Positions 5,614 to 5,751 of a DNA stretch of 5,751 nucleotides are shown here, one piece after another (positions within the stretch are counted from its first letter, which is position 1; the number at the start of each line of letters is the position of its first letter). A model generated the notes under the pieces. It was given only the letters and a program-made list of their open reading frames with translations. It did not search any database and had not been told where the DNA came from. This DNA is from DASYQD01 sp036005845 (GTDB taxonomy: Bacteria; Acidobacteriota; Thermoanaerobaculia; Multivoradales; JAIOJS01): the NCBI GenBank assembly GCA_036005845.1, contig DASYQD010000132.1, positions 1 through 5,751 of the forward strand. Direction: 5' to 3'. A program made the translations under genes and the position numbers.

Positions 5614-5751
5614 AGGCTGCTCAAAGTCGCCGCCGGCGCCCTCAACCAGACGCCGCTCGCCTGGGACAGCAACCGCGACAACATTCTGGCCGCGATCGCC
5701 CAGGCGCGGGCCGAGCGGGTCGGCGTCCTCTGCCTGCCGGAGCTGTGCATC
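5611..5751 (+). CDS. nadE: Glutamine-dependent NAD+ synthetase, N-terminal fragment
   Basis: The first 47 codons are present and the gene runs off the right edge. The fragment begins MRLLKVAAGALNQTPLAW and ends CLPELCI, the start of a nitrilase-fold (CN-hydrolase) amidase domain. The LNQTP...W...N pattern and the LPELC context are typical of the glutaminase domain of ATP-dependent, glutamine-using NAD+ synthetase, which makes NAD+ from nicotinate adenine dinucleotide in the cytoplasm. Glu44 in LPEL is the expected first residue of the Glu-Lys-Cys triad; the Lys, the Cys and the synthetase domain lie outside the window. An in-frame TGA at 5599-5601 leaves the ATG at 5611 as the only reasonable start. 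The gene lies 41 bases after the propeller gene. Another CN-hydrolase is possible, but the N-terminal pattern favours nadE. Confidence 0.75.
   Translation, partial: MRLLKVAAGALNQTPLAWDSNRDNILAAIAQARAERVGVLCLPELCI

Overview
This is a short, high-GC stretch of bacterial chromosome with dense genes, strong C/G preference at third codon positions and long spurious open frames on both strands. The style fits a high-GC Gram-negative such as Acidobacteriota or Myxococcota. That placement is an inference from composition and gene content; no taxonomic marker gene lies in the window. One protein has a clear Sec signal peptide and another a periplasm-facing signal anchor, which suggests a diderm cell.

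Layout, left to right. (1) Positions 1-1203 (+) hold the C-terminal 400 codons of a multi-pass membrane protein that probably begins outside the window. It resembles GT-C-type sugar-transferase membrane proteins but cannot be assigned. (2) Positions 1216-3260 (-) hold a convergent two-gene unit: a Ca2+/H+ antiporter of the CaCA/Cax family, followed with a 4-base stop/start overlap by an EamA (DMT) family transporter. (3) Positions 3259-4140 (+) hold a membrane-anchored alpha/beta hydrolase with a complete Ser-Asp-His triad. Its start codon and the preferred antiporter start codon share one CATG, so each gene's upstream signals lie in the other's coding sequence. (4) Positions 4141-4378 are the only sizeable non-coding interval (238 bases). 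They contain a REP-like hairpin, a strong bulged hairpin, a short direct repeat/hairpin and a good ribosome binding site. (5) Positions 4379-5569 (+) encode a secreted repeat protein that I read as a seven-bladed beta-propeller closed by its N-terminal strand. (6) Positions 5611-5751 (+) hold the first 47 codons of a probable glutamine-dependent NAD+ synthetase, with a TATGAT hexamer just upstream and its start codon in a small palindrome.

The antiporter and EamA transporter are probably co-expressed. The other genes do not form an obvious pathway and look like ordinary chromosomal neighbours. I found no tRNA, rRNA, CRISPR array, insertion sequence or phage gene, and no convincing new multi-gene system. 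The most interesting points are regulatory and architectural: the shared divergent start site, the structured leader of the propeller gene, the hairpin-embedded nadE start and the propeller's repeat layout.
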